Assembly (NCBI RefSeq): GCF_000166355.1
Contig: NC_014652.1
Location: 526,001 to 590,000, forward strand
Direction: 5' to 3'
Origin: Caldicellulosiruptor hydrothermalis 108
GTDB lineage: Bacteria > Bacillota > Thermoanaerobacteria > Caldicellulosiruptorales > Caldicellulosiruptoraceae
DNA: 64,000 nt
A program made the position numbers and the translations under genes. The notes under the pieces were generated by a model. The model was not told the DNA's origin and did not search any database. It was given only the letters and a program-made list of their open reading frames with translations. This document shows positions 42,152-51,584 of the stretch, one piece after another; positions within the stretch are counted from its first letter, which is position 1, and each line of letters starts with the position of its first letter.

Positions 42152-44864
42152 AAGACCTCTTATTTTATTGTTAATACCCATTTTAGGAGTAGTTATTTGG
42201 CTTTTGTCAAAAAGGTTTTATAAAGAAGGCTTAGGGAAAAAGTTTGTTGTTGTTCTGAGGATTGTTATATTCCTTCTTATTATATTAGCACTTGCAATAC
42301 CAAAGCTTACAATATCATCAGACAAAGTTGCAACTATTTACCTTGCAGACCTTTCTGATAGCAATGCCAAAAACATTGATAAGATGAAAGACTTTATCCA
42401 AAAAGCGATAAAGCTAAAAAAATCAAATGAAATGCAGTCTGTGGTTGTGTTTGGACAGGATACTAATGTGGAATTTTCCTTAAAGAATAATCCTAAATTT
42501 TCTGAGTTTGGGTCAGTGGTTGATACAAGTGAGACTAACATTGAAAATGCCATAAAGTTTGCAGCAAATTTATTTCCCAAGGACTTTCAAAAAAGACTTG
42601 TGATTTTAACAGATGGGAAAGAAACGGTTGGCAATGCAAAGACTACTATTGATTTGCTCAACAACAATGGCATAGATGTGAAAGTTTTGCTTTTGAAAAG
42701 TGAAAAGGAAAAAGATATTCAGTTTTCAAGCCTCAAAATTCCCCAAAAAGTGGTTAAAAATCAGGAGTTTTCTGTATTTGCTAATATAAACAGTACATAT
42801 CCTGCATCTGCTCAGCTCAAAATTTTCAGAGATGGCAGTTTGATTTTTTCTCAAAAAATAATGCTTGAAAAAGGCGAGAACAGGTTTGTGATTAAAGACA
42901 AACTGCCCAAAGAAGGTATTTACAGGTATCAGGGTGTAATTGAAGCAGAGGATGATGAGGAGGATAAAAACAACTTTGCATATGCAATGTGTCAGGTCAA
43001 AAAACCACAAAAAGTTTTGGTGGTTTACCAGAATATTGATGATGTGAAAAATGTCAGAAGCCTTCTTGATTCATATTCAGCAGATTATGATATGGTAATT
43101 AGCGATAATGTAGATTTTGGGCTTGATAGACTTATGCAGTATTCATTTGTGGTTTTGTGTAATGTATCAAAAAACCATTTGACCGACAAATTTTTAAATG
43201 ATTGCGAAAGGTATGTAAAGGACTTGGGCGGCGGACTTTTGGTGATTGGCGGTGAAAATTCGTACGCACTTGGCAACTATTCAAATTCGGTGCTGGAAAA
43301 GATGTTGCCTGTCAAAATGCAGCTTAAAAACAAAGAGAAAGAAAGAAATGTGGCTGTGGTTCTTGTCATTGACCATTCGGGAAGCATGGGCGAAAGTAAT
43401 TTAGGAAATATAAACAAATTGGAAATTGCCAAAAGCGCTGCTGCAAAGATGATTGACCATCTGGAGAGCTCAGATAGTGTTGGTGTTATTGCCTTTGACC
43501 ATAACTTCTACTGGGCAAGCAAGTTTGGGAAACTAAAAAGTAAAAATGAGGTTATAGAAAACATCTCCGGAATTCAGATAGGTGGTGGGACAGCTATAAT
43601 TCCACCACTAACTGAAGCAGTCAATACGCTTAGAAAATCTAAAGCCAAAGACAAAGTGATTGTTCTTCTCACTGACGGATATGGTGAGGAGGGCGGTTAT
43701 GAATATCCAGCAAGTATTGCTAAAAGAAATAATATAAAGATTACAACAATTGGCGTAGGTTCTTCTATAAATGCGCCAATTTTGAGCTGGATGGCAGCAT
43801 ATACCTCAGGGAGATTTTATTATGTCAAGGATGCTTCAAACCTAATTGATGTGTTTTTGAAAGAGGCAAAGATTATAAAAGGAAAGTATATAAAGGAGAA
43901 AAAATTTGTTCCTAAGGTTGTTGAGACAAATCCTATAAACTCTGCCTTTTCTTCATATCCGCCGCTTTATGGTTACATTGCCACAACAAAAAAGGATATT
44001 GCAACAAGTCTTCTTGTAAGTGATGAGGATGAGCCTATTTTGACAGTTTGGAGATATGGGCTTGGCAAAACTGCTGCGTGGTGTTCAGACTTAAACGGCA
44101 GCTGGTCGCGTGACTGGGTGATGTGGGACAAATTTTCAAAGTTTTTTTCAAATCTTTTCAAATGGCTTGAAAAGGGTGCCGAAGATGACAGTTTTACTTT
44201 TGATGTGCAAAAGGAAAAAGGGCTTGTTGTCAGTATAAATGGGAAGTTTAAAAGCAGTGCTACTGCAACTCTAAAGTGCATCTATCCAAATGGTGCAGAG
44301 AAGATGTTAAAAATGAAAAGGACTTCACCTGACAAGTTTGAAACAACGGCTGAATTTATGCCGGGGAATTACACCTTTGTTGCTTCTGTGACTGAAGATG
44401 GAAAAACAAAAATGTCCACCTTTTTATACTCTATAAATTACTCTGATGAATTTAGAGTGGATTTTGACAGCAGCAGGTTTGAGCAGTTTATTGCACTGTC
44501 AAATGCAAAAGTTGTAAAAAATCCTGAAGATATCTATAAGGGTAAACTTAAAGAAGTGTACTCTCAGCAGGATTTGAGTAATTTTCTTATTATTCTTTGC
44601 ATTTTTCTTTTTCTTTTAGAAATTGCAATCAGGAGATTTGCACTGTATGTTCAGATTGAAAGGTTGTTACTTAAAACATTTAATACTATTAAAAAAGTAA
44701 AGCATCTAAAAATTAAAATGGATTTTAGTAGAAAAGATTTAATCACAAAGGCTAATGACACACGTAAACCAGGAAAAAAAGTAAAACTATTATCTAAAAA
44801 AGAAAAGAAACAGGATGAAAAAGACCACGAGATATTAGATATAAAAAAGTTGAGAAGATTTTAA
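42135..44864 (+). CDS. Large vWA membrane protein with amidotransferase-like region
   Basis: The 909-residue protein has two N-terminal membrane helices. A first vWA-like domain follows (LADLSDSN, residues 71-78, a valid DxSxS), then an Ig-like segment and a class-I-amidotransferase-like fold (GGGLLVIGGENSYALGNY) without the catalytic Cys. A second vWA domain has a perfect MIDAS (VIDHSGSMGES). The block YGLGKTAAWCSDLNGSWSRD follows. A late transmembrane helix (FLIILCIFLFLLEIAI) leads to a basic cytoplasmic tail. Two potential metal-dependent adhesion sites in one chain is a notable feature. It ends the operon. Confidence 0.9.
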   Translation: MRISLERPLILLLIPILGVVIWLLSKRFYKEGLGKKFVVVLRIVIFLLIILALAIPKLTISSDKVATIYLADLSDSNAKNIDKMKDFIQKAIKLKKSNEMQSVVVFGQDTNVEFSLKNNPKFSEFGSVVDTSETNIENAIKFAANLFPKDFQKRLVILTDGKETVGNAKTTIDLLNNNGIDVKVLLLKSEKEKDIQFSSLKIPQKVVKNQEFSVFANINSTYPASAQLKIFRDGSLIFSQKIMLEKGENRFVIKDKLPKEGIYRYQGVIEAEDDEEDKNNFAYAMCQVKKPQKVLVVYQNIDDVKNVRSLLDSYSADYDMVISDNVDFGLDRLMQYSFVVLCNVSKNHLTDKFLNDCERYVKDLGGGLLVIGGENSYALGNYSNSVLEKMLPVKMQLKNKEKERNVAVVLVIDHSGSMGESNLGNINKLEIAKSAAAKMIDHLESSDSVGVIAFDHNFYWASKFGKLKSKNEVIENISGIQIGGGTAIIPPLTEAVNTLRKSKAKDKVIVLLTDGYGEEGGYEYPASIAKRNNIKITTIGVGSSINAPILSWMAAYTSGRFYYVKDASNLIDVFLKEAKIIKGKYIKEKKFVPKVVETNPINSAFSSYPPLYGYIATTKKDIATSLLVSDEDEPILTVWRYGLGKTAAWCSDLNGSWSRDWVMWDKFSKFFSNLFKWLEKGAEDDSFTFDVQKEKGLVVSINGKFKSSATATLKCIYPNGAEKMLKMKRTSPDKFETTAEFMPGNYTFVASVTEDGKTKMSTFLYSINYSDEFRVDFDSSRFEQFIALSNAKVVKNPEDIYKGKLKEVYSQQDLSNFLIILCIFLFLLEIAIRRFALYVQIERLLLKTFNTIKKVKHLKIKMDFSRKDLITKANDTRKPGKKVKLLSKKEKKQDEKDHEILDIKKLRRF

Positions 44865-44903
44865 AATATCCATTGAAAATTAAATAGGCTATTGTTTTTT
44901 GCA

Positions 44904-44932
44904 TTGACTATAGAATTTTCAAAGATTATACT
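44904..44932 (+). promoter_or_regulatory. Sigma-A promoter for gltX-cysE-cysS
   Basis: TTGACT (44904-44909) and TATACT (44927-44932) are 17 bp apart, about 105 bp before gltX. No T-box leader is present in the gap. Confidence 0.75.
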
Positions 44933-45039
44933 TTAAAAAAGAGAATATGTTTTTAATTCTTTCCTAAAGGATAAAATAAATGAGTTATTGAGATACAGAA
45001 ATAATTCATAAAATTCAAAAGAAAGGACTGAAGTATACA

Positions 45040-46497
45040 GTGGAAGTAAGAACAAGATTTGCACCAAGCCCAACAGGGCACCTTCACATTGGCGGTGCAA
45101 GAACAGCACTTTTCAACTACCTTTTTGCCAAAAGATATGGTGGAAAGTTTATATTAAGGATAGAAGACACAGACTTAGAAAGATCGTCTATTGAGTCCGA
45201 AAAGGTTATCATCGAAAGCTTGAGATGGCTTGGGATTGAGTGGGATGAAGGTGTTGAGGTAGGGGGACCTTATGGGCCTTATAGATCAACAGAAAGAGTG
45301 GATATTTACAAAAAATATGTTGATGTTCTTTTTGAAAAAGGCTACGCATACTATTGTTACTGCACAGAAGAGGAGCTTGAGGCTCAAAGACAAGAGCTTT
45401 TATCAAAAGGTCAGATGCCAAGGTATACAGGAAAGTGCAGAAATCTCACTGATGAAGAAAAGAGAAAGCTTGAGGCAGAAGGAAGAAAACCTACTGTGAG
45501 ATTTAAAGTGCCAGAAGGTGTGAAAATAGTTGTTCATGATTTGGTAAGAGGCGATGTTGAGTTTTTGAGTGATGACATAGGCGACTTTGTAATTGTCAAA
45601 TCTGATGGAATTCCCACATATAACTTTGCAGTTGTCATAGATGACCACTTAATGAAGATTTCGCATGTTATAAGAGGTGAAGAGCATCTTTCAAACACTC
45701 CGCGACAGATTCTAATTTACAATGCGCTTGGGTTTGAACTTCCGCAGTTTGCTCATGTTTCGCTTATACTTGGAAAAGACAGAACAAAGATGTCAAAGCG
45801 CCACGGCTCTACTTGGGTTGAGCAGTACAAAGAGCAAGGGTATTTAAAAGAAGGACTTATAAACTTCTTGGCTCTGCTTGGTTGGTCACCACCAGAGGAT
45901 AAAGAAATATTTGACATGGAGTATCTAATTGAGAATTTCTCATTAGAAAGAGTTTCCAAAAATCCTGCAATATTTGACATCGATAAGCTAAATTATATAA
46001 ACTCTCAGCACATTAAACTAAAATCATTGGATGAACTTACCCAGATGTGCATACCGTACTTTGTTGAAGCAGGATATATCAAAGAGGATGAGGCACAGTC
46101 CAAATTTGAATGGCTCAAGAAGATAGTAAAATCTGTGTATGAAGGACTGGATTATCTATCTCAGATCAAAGACAGGGTTGATATCTTCTTTAACAATGAA
46201 GTCAAAATAGAAGAAGATGAGGCAAAAGAGGTCTTAAAATGGGAGCATGTGAAAGATTTAATAAATGTCTTTGAGAATAAAGTAACTCAGCTCAGTGAAT
46301 TGACACCTGAAGCTATTAAGCTACTTTTCAAAGAGATTCAAAAAGAGACAGGTTACAAGGGCAAAAACCTATTTATGCCGATAAGAGTTGTGTTGACTGG
46401 CAAAACTCACGGACCCGAGCTTGTGGAGATAATAGAGATTGTGGGTAAAGAAAACATACTAAAACGATTGGAATTCTTCAAAACGTGGTATAATTAA
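45040..46497 (+). CDS. gltX: Glutamyl-tRNA synthetase
   Basis: This 485-residue class I synthetase attaches Glu to tRNA-Glu. It has the HIGH-type motif PSPTGHLHIGGARTAL at the N-terminus and the KMSKS equivalent RTKMSKRHGSTW. A Cys-rich zinc-like element (YCYCTEEELEAQRQELL, later GKCRNL) lies near residue 108. GTG 45040 follows GAAAGGACTG. It is the first gene of an operon with cysE and cysS, an arrangement common in Firmicutes. Confidence 0.97.
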   Translation: MEVRTRFAPSPTGHLHIGGARTALFNYLFAKRYGGKFILRIEDTDLERSSIESEKVIIESLRWLGIEWDEGVEVGGPYGPYRSTERVDIYKKYVDVLFEKGYAYYCYCTEEELEAQRQELLSKGQMPRYTGKCRNLTDEEKRKLEAEGRKPTVRFKVPEGVKIVVHDLVRGDVEFLSDDIGDFVIVKSDGIPTYNFAVVIDDHLMKISHVIRGEEHLSNTPRQILIYNALGFELPQFAHVSLILGKDRTKMSKRHGSTWVEQYKEQGYLKEGLINFLALLGWSPPEDKEIFDMEYLIENFSLERVSKNPAIFDIDKLNYINSQHIKLKSLDELTQMCIPYFVEAGYIKEDEAQSKFEWLKKIVKSVYEGLDYLSQIKDRVDIFFNNEVKIEEDEAKEVLKWEHVKDLINVFENKVTQLSELTPEAIKLLFKEIQKETGYKGKNLFMPIRVVLTGKTHGPELVEIIEIVGKENILKRLEFFKTWYN

Positions 46498-46538
46498 ATT
46501 AAGAATTTTTATAGGTTTGTAAAGGAGTTTTTGAGAGT

Positions 46539-47243
46539 ATGTTTAGATTTTTCAGGATGATCAAAGAAGAGATGGATGTTATCATGGAAAAGGACCCGGC
46601 TTGCAAGAGCAGGCTGGAAACTCTTTTGTATCCAAGCCTGTGGGCTATTATATACCACAGAATAGCTCACTGGTTTTACAACCGCAGGATGTACTTCATT
46701 GCAAGGTGGATTTCCCAGCGTGCAAGGCACAAAACTGGTATTGAGATACATCCCGGTGCCAAGATTGGTCGAAGGGTATTTATAGACCATGGCATGGGTG
46801 TTGTCATTGGTGAGACAGCTGAGATTGGCGACGATGTTCTGATTTACCAGGGCGTGACGTTGGGCGGCACAGGAAAAGAAAAAGGTAAGCGTCATCCAAC
46901 AATTGGAAACAACGTCTTAATTGGTGCTGGTGCAAAGGTTTTAGGACCATTCAAAGTAGGGGACAATACAAAAATTGGTGCAAACGCAGTTGTTCTTCGC
47001 GAGGTTGAAGAGAACTCGACTGTAGTTGGTGTGCCAGGAAGAGTTGTCAGAAAGGAGAAAAAGGAAAAGCCAACTGTTGAAGAACAGCTTGACCAGGTAA
47101 GATTTCCCGACCCGCTTGCAATGCAGATTTGCAGGCTTGAGGCCAAGATAGAGGCTTTGGAGAAAAAACTTGTCGAGTACGAAAGGAGATTAAAAGAGTA
47201 TGAAGCTTTACAACACTCTGACAATGACAAAAGAGGAGTTTGA
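46539..47243 (+). CDS. cysE: Serine O-acetyltransferase
   Basis: The 234-residue protein has an N-terminal helical SATase domain ([19 protein letters not shown]) and a left-handed beta-helix of hexapeptide repeats ([40 protein letters not shown]). These include the catalytic His-Asp region. It makes O-acetylserine for cysteine synthesis. A longer C-terminal coiled coil ([21 protein letters not shown]) extends beyond the usual length. Its end overlaps cysS by 44 bp, so the two are translationally coupled. Confidence 0.95.
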   Translation: MFRFFRMIKEEMDVIMEKDPACKSRLETLLYPSLWAIIYHRIAHWFYNRRMYFIARWISQRARHKTGIEIHPGAKIGRRVFIDHGMGVVIGETAEIGDDVLIYQGVTLGGTGKEKGKRHPTIGNNVLIGAGAKVLGPFKVGDNTKIGANAVVLREVEENSTVVGVPGRVVRKEKKEKPTVEEQLDQVRFPDPLAMQICRLEAKIEALEKKLVEYERRLKEYEALQHSDNDKRGV

Positions 47244-48597
47244 ACCCTTAGAAGAAGGCAAAGTAAAGATGTACGTATGCGGTCCAACTGTCTATGATTT
47301 TATCCACATTGGAAATGCAAGGCCTTTGATTGTGTTTGATACTTTGAGGCGGTATTTTGAGTACAAAGGATATGAGGTTATCTACATTCAAAACTTTACA
47401 GATGTAGAAGATAAGATGATAAACAGAGCAAACAAAGAGGGCATAACCGTCTTTGAACTTGCTGAAAGATTCATACAAGAGTATTACAAAGACGCAGACA
47501 GGCTAAATGTCAAGCGAGCAACCAAAAATCCAAGGGCAACAGAAGAGATAGAAGATATGATAGCCCTGATACAAAGGCTGATTGACAAAGGTTATGCATA
47601 TGTTGTTGATGGTGATGTGTATTTTAGAACAAGAAAATTTGCTGAGTATGGAAAGCTTTCTCACAAGAACATTGAAGAGCTGATGGCTGGCGCGCGCGTT
47701 GACCCGAACGAAAAGAAAGAAGACCCGCTTGATTTTGCCCTGTGGAAGGCTAAAAAAGAGGGTGAGCCGGCATGGAGTTCACCTTGGGGTGAGGGTCGAC
47801 CAGGCTGGCATATAGAGTGTTCTGTTATGGCAATGAAATACCTTGGGCAGACCATTGACATTCATGCAGGCGGACAGGATTTGATCTTTCCTCATCATGA
47901 AAATGAGATTGCACAGAGCGAGGCTGCAACAGGAAAGCCTTTCGCGCGTTTTTGGCTACACAATGGGTATGTGAATATAAACAATGAGAAGATGTCAAAG
48001 TCGCTTGGGAATTTCTTTACTGTGCGTGAGATCATAGAAAAGTACCATCCAGAGGCTCTGAGGCTTTTCATGCTTCAGGCTCACTATAGAAAGCCTCTTA
48101 ATTTCAGTATAGACCTTATTGAACAGGCAGAGGTGGCACTCAAAAGAATTTATACCTGCTATGAAAATCTTGAGTTTTTGATTCAAAATGCAGCCTCTTC
48201 ATCTGAAAATGATGATATGCTAAAAGCTGCGATTGAAGATCTAAAAGCAAAGTTTATAGATGCAATGGAAGATGACTTGAATACTGCCGAGGCAACAGGG
48301 TATTTGTTCGAAATGGTAAGAGAAATTAACACATATGCTAATTCTTGCTCAAAAGAAACTTTAACTTTTGCAAAAGATACATTGAAAGAGCTTTGCAGTA
48401 TACTGGGAATCTTGGAGCAATATAGCGAAAAAGAAGAGGCTATTCCCCAAGAGATATTAGAGTTGGTTAAAAAGAGAAATCAGGCACGAAAGGCGAAAAA
48501 CTTTGCCGAGGCGGATAGAATAAGAGATGAGCTCAAAAGCTTGGGCTATATTGTTCTTGACACCCCTCAGGGGACAAAGATTGAGAGGATAAAATAA
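47200..48597 (+). CDS. cysS: Cysteinyl-tRNA synthetase
   Basis: This 465-residue class I enzyme has the zinc ligand Cys27 in [10 protein letters not shown], the HIGH motif HIGNAR at residues 36-41, the other zinc ligands in WHIECSVMA and [12 protein letters not shown], and KMSKSLGN. It charges tRNA-Cys. The start overlaps the end of cysE, coupling cysteine synthesis with its use. A terminator follows at 48606. Confidence 0.97.
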   Translation: MKLYNTLTMTKEEFEPLEEGKVKMYVCGPTVYDFIHIGNARPLIVFDTLRRYFEYKGYEVIYIQNFTDVEDKMINRANKEGITVFELAERFIQEYYKDADRLNVKRATKNPRATEEIEDMIALIQRLIDKGYAYVVDGDVYFRTRKFAEYGKLSHKNIEELMAGARVDPNEKKEDPLDFALWKAKKEGEPAWSSPWGEGRPGWHIECSVMAMKYLGQTIDIHAGGQDLIFPHHENEIAQSEAATGKPFARFWLHNGYVNINNEKMSKSLGNFFTVREIIEKYHPEALRLFMLQAHYRKPLNFSIDLIEQAEVALKRIYTCYENLEFLIQNAASSSENDDMLKAAIEDLKAKFIDAMEDDLNTAEATGYLFEMVREINTYANSCSKETLTFAKDTLKELCSILGILEQYSEKEEAIPQEILELVKKRNQARKAKNFAEADRIRDELKSLGYIVLDTPQGTKIERIK

Positions 48598-48605
48598 AAC
48601 AAAAA

Positions 48606-48652
48606 AGGCTGCCAGTATATCAAATATTTTAGCTCTGGCGGCCTATTTTTTT
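48606..48652 (+). terminator. Intrinsic terminator of the gltX-cysE-cysS operon
   Basis: AGGCTGCCAG (48606-48615) pairs with CTGGCGGCCT (48635-48644), 10 bp with one G-U pair, followed by a seven-T run. Confidence 0.85.
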
Positions 48653-48675
48653 AAAGTATTATCTTAAAAAAAATC

Positions 48676-48728
48676 ATGAAAATTTTCATTAACTTTTTAT
48701 TGAAATTCTTGTGTACTTCATGTATAAT
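48676..48728 (+). promoter_or_regulatory. Promoter and palindrome for the toxin-antitoxin pair
   Basis: TTGAAA (48700-48705) and TATAAT (48723-48728) are 17 bp apart. Directly upstream is the perfect 14-bp palindrome ATGAAAATTTTCAT (48676-48689), a possible site for autoregulation by the antitoxin-toxin complex. The promoter position rules out translation starts upstream of about 48735. Confidence 0.65.
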
Positions 48729-48762
48729 TTCAAATAGAGGAGCGATGAAGGGTGGTGGAAAA

Positions 48763-49128
48763 ATGTCAGAAGTTAAATTAAGTACTCAACAAATGAAGTT
48801 TCACAACTTGAAAGAATTAGTTTCGCACATGATTTCGATAAGTGAACTTTCGAGAGGCAGAGCTTCAAAAATTATTGATGAAGTTGCTAAAAAGAAAAAG
48901 AATTTTCTTGTTATCAAAAACAACAAGCCCCAGGCTGTTATAATACCTATTGACTTATATGACCAACTTGTAGAGACCCAAGAGGACTATAAACTACTAC
49001 TGCTGGCCCTCAAAAGAACTGAAAATTTAAAACAAGAAGATTGTTCTACTTTCGAACAAGTGGTTGAAGAAGCTGGCTTTACACTTGAAGAAATTGATAA
49101 GTTAGCAGAATCGGTGGAGATAGAATAA
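48763..49128 (+). CDS. Antitoxin of Phd/YefM type
   Basis: From ATG 48763 the product is about 121 residues. A helical N-terminus is followed by RASKIIDEVAKKKKNFLVIKNNKPQAVIIPIDLYDQL, the standard Phd/YefM DNA-binding and beta-strand element. The acidic C-terminal tail (EEAGFTLEEIDKLAESVEIE) is expected to wrap around the toxin. The longer frames upstream begin before the promoter and are rejected. The toxin gene starts one base after its stop. The pair is intact, unlike the remnants at 446 and 8773. Confidence 0.85.
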   Translation: MSEVKLSTQQMKFHNLKELVSHMISISELSRGRASKIIDEVAKKKKNFLVIKNNKPQAVIIPIDLYDQLVETQEDYKLLLLALKRTENLKQEDCSTFEQVVEEAGFTLEEIDKLAESVEIE

Positions 49129-49129
49129 A

Positions 49130-49504
49130 ATGTGGCAAGTAACTTTTTTGCCAGAAGCTAAAAAAGAACTTTTTAAACTTGATAAACAAACTCAGAAAAT
49201 AGTCTTGGCTGGTATATGGAAAGTTAGCAAAAATCCACTTTCTCAAAGTAGGGGTGGATATGGTAAGCCACTTGGAAGCAAGCATACAACTAACTTGACA
49301 GGGTTTTTCAAAATAAAGTTCAAGGATATTGGCATTAGAGTTGTATACGCTCTTGTTCCATCAAAGAAAGTAATGAATATTGTTGCAGTGTTGCCAAGAG
49401 AGGATGAATATTGCTATAAGGTGGCAGAAAAGCGAAAGAAAAAGTATGGTAAAGATTTGTTTACAAAGAGCTTTAAAAGTTTAGAAAATAAAGATTTACA
49501 CTGA
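49130..49504 (+). CDS. RelE/ParE-type toxin
   Basis: The 124-residue basic protein has the RelE/ParE superfamily layout: VTFLPEAKKELFKLDKQTQKIV, GYGKPLGSKHTTNLTGFFKIKF, GIRVVYALVPSK, NIVAVLPREDEYCYKVAEKR. Most members are mRNA endoribonucleases. It has a C-terminal extension of about 25 mostly basic residues beyond the usual length. It is encoded immediately after its antitoxin and is probably functional. Confidence 0.85.
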   Translation: MWQVTFLPEAKKELFKLDKQTQKIVLAGIWKVSKNPLSQSRGGYGKPLGSKHTTNLTGFFKIKFKDIGIRVVYALVPSKKVMNIVAVLPREDEYCYKVAEKRKKKYGKDLFTKSFKSLENKDLH

Positions 49505-49550
49505 TTTTATCAAGTTTTAAGGGAGTTACAATAAAATAAAGAAAATAAAG

Positions 49551-49573
49551 CCGGGCAAAAGCCCGGTTTTTTT
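49551..49573. terminator. Intrinsic terminator after the toxin gene
   Basis: CCGGGC (49551-49556) pairs with GCCCGG (49561-49566) around AAAA, followed by seven T residues. It ends the plus-strand toxin-antitoxin transcript and abuts the stop of the convergent ABC permease gene. Confidence 0.88.
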
Positions 49574-51584
49574 ATAAATCTTTCAAAATCCCTACGTAGA
49601 GAATTCTCTGCGATTTTCCAAAAAAGATAATGTAATATATCTCCTTTTTTGAAGTCTTATAACTACTAAAATGATTCGGATTTTCACAGAGGCGCAGATA
49701 TTTATCTATCAAAGTGTTATCTTTTATTTTCTTTACCTGTTTAATAGCCCCAAAATTTATATCTGCCATCAATGTATCCATCAATTTCTCTGGTTTATCA
49801 TACTTTCCTATGATAGCATAACTTATCTCATCTGGCATGATGCGAGCAAATCTAATGTATCCTTTTTTAGTCAGCCATTTTTCTAACTTTGTAAAACTTT
49901 TTTCAAATGGAACTGCTACATCAAAAGATGGGATTTTGCCCGTGCGGATTGCCTTTTTAAGTTCAATGCAAATATATCCCCAGGGAATTTTTGTTTGGTT
50001 AATTATGTCCTCAAATTTTTCATTGTATATCTCATTTTTTAATATCTTTAAAAATTCAGATATGTCAAAGGGCTTAATAGAAAACTTTGAGTTTTGGTAT
50101 ACAGATGCAGGAGAATAATTGTAGTATTTATCAAATGAAATTGACTTCACATTTGAGGGAGAGATTTTCAAAATAGTATAAATATTATATTTGAATGCAT
50201 GATTTTCATAAAGAGGCTTTAAATAACTTGACAACTGTAAAACATCTATCTCATACATTCTCTTTATCTTTTTGCCGTCTTTTAAATTGTAGGTTATATA
50301 AAGAGTTGTATTGAATGGAGAATTAGAATCTTTCTGTCTTAAAAGTACTTGTTTTTGTCTGATAATTTCTCGGTGAAGATTGGTAATCATTTTAATTATT
50401 TCTGGATTTTTATGAATGTTTCCTTCCTCAAAAGTATTCCACAAAAAGATGTAATCTTTAAAAACTACACTTTGGATTTCCTCTTCCTGCGGGACGTATT
50501 TTTCAAAGCCGAATAGGTCTGATTTTATTACTCCAATTACTATTAACAAGAAAATTACAAAATAAATATACCTCAAAAGTGACCTATTGAAAACATTTAT
50601 CCGCTTGCTTAAAATCATCTCTGCAAATAAAAAGCATATGAAAGAGGCAATTAAATATCCCAATATTGCTAAAGCATAATATTTTTCCTGGTTAAGATAA
50701 GGAAAATACAGTCCCACTAAAAGTGCACCGCACAGAGCAGCACCGTATCTAAAAATATGCTTGAAAAACTCAAATACAATAGATTGTCCTGCGCTTTCAA
50801 TCTTGCGAAGCTTATATAACATGGCTCCAAGAACAATCAAAAAAATTGAAATACTAAAGTATGCAGCGTACTCAATTGATTTAAGTGAAGAAGAAGGTGG
50901 CACGGGAGCAATAATTCTTAAAAGTGGGTTTATCTTTTCAACAACCGTGCTGCTTGGCGATGGATAGTAACCAAATACCCAGCTTTTGAGGTTTGAGATG
51001 AAAGTGTAATATAAAAATGAAGGCAGCATAAGTACAACAAAGCTCAGAAAAATCTGGACAAAAGGTGTGCCTGTAATAATTGCACAGCATGTTGCAACTG
51101 AAAAAAATAGTAAAGATAAGGCAGTTATATTTAAGCCCCATATCAGTATCTCATTCAATTCTATTTGGAATTTGTTTTCTAGGGCTAATTTTAACAATAT
51201 CAAAATAGAAGTATTTATCATTATTGGCAGCATTAATAGCAAAAGAGAAGACAGTACATTTGAGATATAAAGGGATATTCGTTTTGGAGGAAGGCTGTGA
51301 ATATAGTCTGCAGCATCTTTTGAATGTAAATAATTAAATACAAGTGAGCAGAGGGCAAAAGAAATTAGTAAACTGACAAAAATACAATATCCTTGAGTCC
51401 TTAGTACAACATCCTTAGAAATTATGTGGTAATTAGGATATCTTGAAAGTAGAGGTAATTCAAACAAGATAATAGAAAATGGAATTACTGACAAAGCCAA
51501 AAAATATATAACTCCTACAAACCAAAACCTTTTAAGAGTCACAAAAAAGAATCTTTTATTAATCCAAGATTTGGACAAGCTCAT
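49572..51584 (-). CDS. ABC transporter permease, YtrC/DUF6449-like
   Basis: The 670-residue protein has N-terminal membrane helices with LHSKDAADYIHSLPPKRISLYISN, a motif seen in large ABC-2 permeases of GntR/YtrA operons. The total is about 10 predicted helices. A long extracellular or cytoplasmic C-terminal domain of about 300 residues has no known motif. It pairs with the ATPase encoded just upstream on the minus strand (overlap of 26 bp). The operon resembles ytrABC of Bacillus, induced by cell-wall antibiotics; substrate unknown. Confidence 0.82.
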   Translation of the reverse strand: MSLSKSWINKRFFFVTLKRFWFVGVIYFLALSVIPFSIILFELPLLSRYPNYHIISKDVVLRTQGYCIFVSLLISFALCSLVFNYLHSKDAADYIHSLPPKRISLYISNVLSSLLLLMLPIMINTSILILLKLALENKFQIELNEILIWGLNITALSLLFFSVATCCAIITGTPFVQIFLSFVVLMLPSFLYYTFISNLKSWVFGYYPSPSSTVVEKINPLLRIIAPVPPSSSLKSIEYAAYFSISIFLIVLGAMLYKLRKIESAGQSIVFEFFKHIFRYGAALCGALLVGLYFPYLNQEKYYALAILGYLIASFICFLFAEMILSKRINVFNRSLLRYIYFVIFLLIVIGVIKSDLFGFEKYVPQEEEIQSVVFKDYIFLWNTFEEGNIHKNPEIIKMITNLHREIIRQKQVLLRQKDSNSPFNTTLYITYNLKDGKKIKRMYEIDVLQLSSYLKPLYENHAFKYNIYTILKISPSNVKSISFDKYYNYSPASVYQNSKFSIKPFDISEFLKILKNEIYNEKFEDIINQTKIPWGYICIELKKAIRTGKIPSFDVAVPFEKSFTKLEKWLTKKGYIRFARIMPDEISYAIIGKYDKPEKLMDTLMADINFGAIKQVKKIKDNTLIDKYLRLCENPNHFSSYKTSKKEIYYIIFFGKSQRILYVGILKDL

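Noticed and set aside
42135-44864. Active glutamine amidotransferase in the 909-residue protein
   Set aside because: The fold is suggested by GGGLLVIGGENSY, but no catalytic Cys is present.
44865-45039. Possible T-box leader before gltX-cysE-cysS
   Set aside because: No T-box core sequence or terminator is present, only a normal promoter.
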